A DNA stretch of 64,000 nt, from assembly GCA_963691705.1 (NCBI GenBank), contig OY829540.1, positions 65,520,367-65,584,366 on the forward strand, written 5' to 3'. A program made the position numbers and the translations under genes. Position 1 is the first letter of the stretch. Each line of letters opens with the position of its first letter. Source of the DNA: Viola odorata (taxonomy: Eukaryota; Streptophyta; Magnoliopsida; Malpighiales; Violaceae). Under the pieces are notes generated by a model. It did not search any database, had not been told where the DNA came from, and saw only the letters and a program-made list of their open reading frames with translations. Below, in pieces: positions 60,711-64,000 of the stretch.

Positions 60711-61140
60711 CGTGCTCATGATAATTTCACGTATAATAGGAACATGTCTTTTAATCACATATATTTTTAATCAATTCAGAAGACCGGCTCTTAGACAGAA
60801 ATCTAACGGTGGTTCGAACTTGATTTTGAGGTTGAGCTTGGAACTTGTATCCTAAAATTGAACTTAAAAAATTAAACGAGAGTCGTGATTCGTGAAGATT
60901 TAGCGTGCTCCTAATAATTCCATGTGGTAGCTAAGAACTTATGAGCGCTTAATCACACATTTTTAATCAATTTTGAAGTCTAACGACGATAATTAGACTG
61001 AAACCTAGGATAGGCTCGGACATGGTCTTGAGGTTGGGGTTGGAACTTACCTTAACATCGAACTTGAGTTTAGACCTCAATGAGGTTCGGCAATGAGTCA
61101 ATGACCCTATCCTAATAATTGCATGATGAGTACACATTGA
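60711..61140. repeat. Diverged tandem repeat, about 195-200 bp unit
   Basis: The unit starts GTGCTCATGATAATTTCACG at 60712 and recurs as GTGCTCCTAATAATTCCATG at 60905. A third start, ATCCTAATAATTGCATG, lies near 61109. Both full units share TTTTTAATCAATT, a 'gtcttgaggttg'-like block and a GGAACTT block in the same order. Non-coding. Confidence 0.6.
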
Positions 61141-62022
61141 AGTCGCTATTAAAAGCAGAAAATGTTGCTATCCAAATTTGCGCCGACTTAGCCCTTTTTC
61201 TTTTGCGTTTTCCAAACCGATCGAGCCAACATTTGTATATTAATTACTCCTCTTTTTTGTTTCTTATTATTAGACAAGTGATCTAAATCACTTAATATTA
61301 CAATACCATAATTAAATAAGCATCGGGCTCTCTTTTAATATTCTTCTATAAAGAAATTTCTTGGTTTGTCTTATTGGTAAAAAAATCTTTTGTTTGTTAA
61401 AAAATTATGTGTCCGAATGCTAGTGTATTTATTACGTGTTTCTCTTCTCTTTTTCTTCAATTAGTGCACGTATACTAATTTTTTCTTTGAAGCGTAGTTA
61501 TCGTAGTCATATGGTGTTTATTGAGCGGCATAGTTAGAAGAACTTGCACGATTTAAACTTATGATCACTGGATTAATCATGATTTATAAATAAAACTCAT
61601 AATTTATTATTTATCTCAATGATGAAAATCTCAAACCATTTACACCCATTATAATCCTAATGCCATATATTATGCATATATATATATATATATATACTAT
61701 GGTACCTATATCTTTCATAATAGTTGCCAAAGCTGGAGAAATATTCAATTGAACATAACAATATATTACAATGAAGTTTACTTACACAGAAGCGACACTG
61801 ATATTATACAACTTGAGTACACTTCAAATCATGTAGGACACGTAGTTCTCTAGCTAACTCCCTAACTTTTTAAGAGATATCTTAATCTTTATTTTAAAAC
61901 TATTCGGTAATTCGATTACCATATTGGGTGTCGACTGCTCGAAATTTGAGTTCGGTACGATTTAAAAATCTCTTACTTAATGACCCTTAACGTGTGAAAT
62001 TAAATCATCATTAATTAATTAA
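61141..62022. other. AT-rich intergenic DNA
   Basis: 3' flank of the PMEI gene; includes a short (TA)n run near 61676-61696. No gene recognised. Confidence 0.45.
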
Positions 62023-62646
62023 TTAGCCATGAAGAGTGGCATAATTGTTGATCAAAGCCAAAGCATTACTAGTCAAGTGTGCAATTTTAACAATCTGTGC
62101 TCTGACAGCCACCTTAACTTTCCCATTCATGTTGTTCCCTGCAAACCCATCACTGCAAGTGTTCTCATCAGTCATAGAAGCACTCACCCAAGTTTGGACA
62201 TCATTGATTATCAGCGCAAAGTTCGATGACTCTTTTATTGTCCTCATCTCATCGATCGATCTACTAATCGCATCCACCGAGTCACCCAACACCTCGACAC
62301 AGTCGCGCATCGCTCCGGCTTGTTTGGCCGAGATCCCGGGGGTTTGGGACAGCTTTAGCATCATTGCTGAGGTTGATTTAGCGGAAGATAAGGTCACATC
62401 GAGGGCCGCGGTGGTGAGGAGCTTAGGGCTTGTTTGGATTTGGCTTGCTCGGACGGAGAGGGAAGTGTAGCATAGGTTTGGATAAGTTGTTGTGCCACAG
62501 GAACTTCTTATGAAGTCTACGCTGGTCTTTTGTGGGGTGTTGTCGTTGAGGCTTCTTGCAGCTGAAGTACTATAATTTATGTAAAAAGTAATGGCGACAA
62601 GAATGAGAATGGATTTTGCATAAGAATTGGTGGAAAAACCTGCCAT
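62023..62646 (-). CDS. Pectin methylesterase/invertase inhibitor (PMEI domain)
   Basis: An intronless gene of 207 residues. These secreted proteins inhibit PME or cell-wall/vacuolar invertase. A signal peptide covers about residues 1-29. The four conserved Cys are visible: Cys50 and Cys59 (SSCGTTTYPNLC), Cys116 (AMRDCVEVL) and Cys164 (ENTCSDGF). Conserved helix words include SKSTSAMM-like and VQTWVSASMT, and the end LTSNALALIN is typical of the family. It lies 11 kb from an intact PME gene. Sequence alone does not separate PMEI from invertase inhibitors; MRDCVE and TWVSASMT lean to PMEI. TATAAA lies about 95 bp upstream. Confidence 0.92.
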   Translation of the reverse strand: MAGFSTNSYAKSILILVAITFYINYSTSAARSLNDNTPQKTSVDFIRSSCGTTTYPNLCYTSLSVRASQIQTSPKLLTTAALDVTLSSAKSTSAMMLKLSQTPGISAKQAGAMRDCVEVLGDSVDAISRSIDEMRTIKESSNFALIINDVQTWVSASMTDENTCSDGFAGNNMNGKVKVAVRAQIVKIAHLTSNALALINNYATLHG

Positions 62647-62741
62647 TTCTAGAGCTTTGCTTATTTGCGGATTAGGACTTAGGAGATAATTTGATTATTG
62701 GATATTGAGATGATGAAAATAAAAGAGGAAAGTGTAGGCGA

Positions 62742-62747
62742 TTTATA
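62742..62747 (-). promoter_or_regulatory. TATA box of the PMEI gene
   Basis: TATAAA on the minus strand, 96-101 bp upstream of the ATG at 62646. Confidence 0.6.
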
Positions 62748-64000
62748 GGATCGAAAAGGTGGGGTTTTAGGGGTAATTAGGGAATAAAAAAGGGAATAAT
62801 TAGCAAGTTGTATTCTCATGAAAATGATTATTTCCGAACAACAAAAAAAAAAAAAAACTTAAGTTAATAGTTTCAAAGTGTAACTTTTTTTTCTTCAATA
62901 ACAACTTATAAAACCTCACACTAATGTAATTTTTGACTGATTGTGGTCGATATTATTTGAAATTTTGTGTTTTATTTTTTAAAATTTGAGTTTTTGTTGA
63001 TAATTTTACGAGCTGCATACATACTCAATAACTAAAATTATCTTTTAATGTACTGTACCCTTACAAGACCAACAAAAGAATGATTGGTAAGTCCCAAATA
63101 GGAGTGTCTTAGAAGATATTTTGGGTATAGATATAAAGAGAGACTTTGGGCTATTTTATCTTACAAGATATTTTGAGGGGCCGATGGACCCAAAAAAGAT
63201 TAACGGGCCATACGTACAAGTACCAAGTAGCTGATGAACCGATGTAAAGCAAGCAAGTTGGACTAAAGCAAGTTGCCCTAAAGAAGCAAGTTGGCCTCCA
63301 AGTTGGTACTTTTCACGAATATTAGATTTTGAAAAATTATAACGAAATAACTTAAAACTATGAGAGTCCAATACGATATTTTTTTAGAAAATATAAAATT
63401 GAAGGAAATATTAATGTTTTTTTGGGGGTTTATAGACCCACCCATGACCCACCCCACCAAGGAGGCTGCGCCCGTCTATTTGGGTCCAGTTGAGAACAAG
63501 CTACAAAATGGGGCCTTCATTCATCCTTTTCTATACTTATCCATTAATTAATGAATTTATTCGGTCAGTGTCATCTCAACAGAATCTAATCTCGTTCGAG
63601 TATTATCAAATTTTTTAAAAAAAGTTGCTCTTTTAGTATGGTTTACTCTATTCTTAAAACTTTCTTAATTAAGGATAAGGGTAGACAAATCTCGTACTAT
63701 TTAACTAAACAAAATATTAGTCCAAAGCACAAGTAAATCCTACCAGTTATGTAAGATTAATTAGTTCAAAAGTCGAGCAATTCTGTCGCTCCACACCAAG
63801 AACTATGGTGTGAGCACTTTTAATTTTGGTAAGATAAAGCGCTGCAATCAAAGAATTAAGGATTGAACTTTCATAAAAAAATTATAAGTACCTGAACTAA
63901 TCGGCTGATAAAGTGTTTACTAGTTTTTTTTATTATTATTATTTTTTAAGATATATTTTCTTCAAACTATAGTTAAGATTATTGTTTTTATTTATATTTT
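62748..64000. other. Intergenic DNA to window end
   Basis: PMEI upstream region and beyond. Short direct repeats AAGCAAGTTG occur at about 63248-63295. No gene, RNA gene or bounded element was recognised. Confidence 0.4.

Overview
The window is nuclear DNA from a flowering plant, most likely a eudicot. It is AT-rich, its genes carry many short GT-AG introns, and its intergenic DNA holds plant-type MITEs, a hAT element, a solo LTR and LINE scraps. I cannot name the species.

Region by region. 1-5.7 kb: the 3' end of a glycosyltransferase-family gene (+) converges on a complete nine-exon FCF1/UTP24 rRNA-processing nuclease gene (-), whose promoter has site II and telo-box motifs. 6.2-9.2 kb: a class III chitinase (GH18) tandem array (-) with one intact gene, one broken copy and a 3' scrap. 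The intact gene has amides in place of both key catalytic acids. 10.7-15.7 kb: a BAG6-like co-chaperone gene (+). A fragment resembling its promoter lies inside the chitinase array. 15.8-19.6 kb: repeats only. 19.8-23.7 kb: a SKU5-similar multicopper-oxidase-like gene (+). 26.3-29.4 kb: a VND-type NAC transcription factor gene (-) with a leader intron, a GC-AG intron and a broken C-terminal frame. 29.4-39.8 kb: a gene-poor stretch with an inverted pair of one repeat family, a LINE remnant, a hairpin MITE and a hAT element with a perfect 8-bp target duplication. 40-43 kb: an intronless PPR gene (+). 45-51 kb: a pectin methylesterase (PME) pseudogene (-), a solo LTR, an RNase H remnant and an intact PME gene (+). 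53.6-59.5 kb: a tandem pair of GH9 endoglucanase genes (+), the second decayed. 62-62.6 kb: a PME/invertase inhibitor gene (-).

Cell-wall genes dominate the second half: SKU5-like protein, VND regulator, PME, GH9 pair and PMEI. The neighbourhood suggests wall remodelling, but nothing shows co-regulation. No bacterial-type system, CRISPR array, rRNA or convincing tRNA gene was seen. Exon boundaries were read by eye from GT/GC-AG sites, phase and family knowledge. Family names come from remembered conservation, not from searches.
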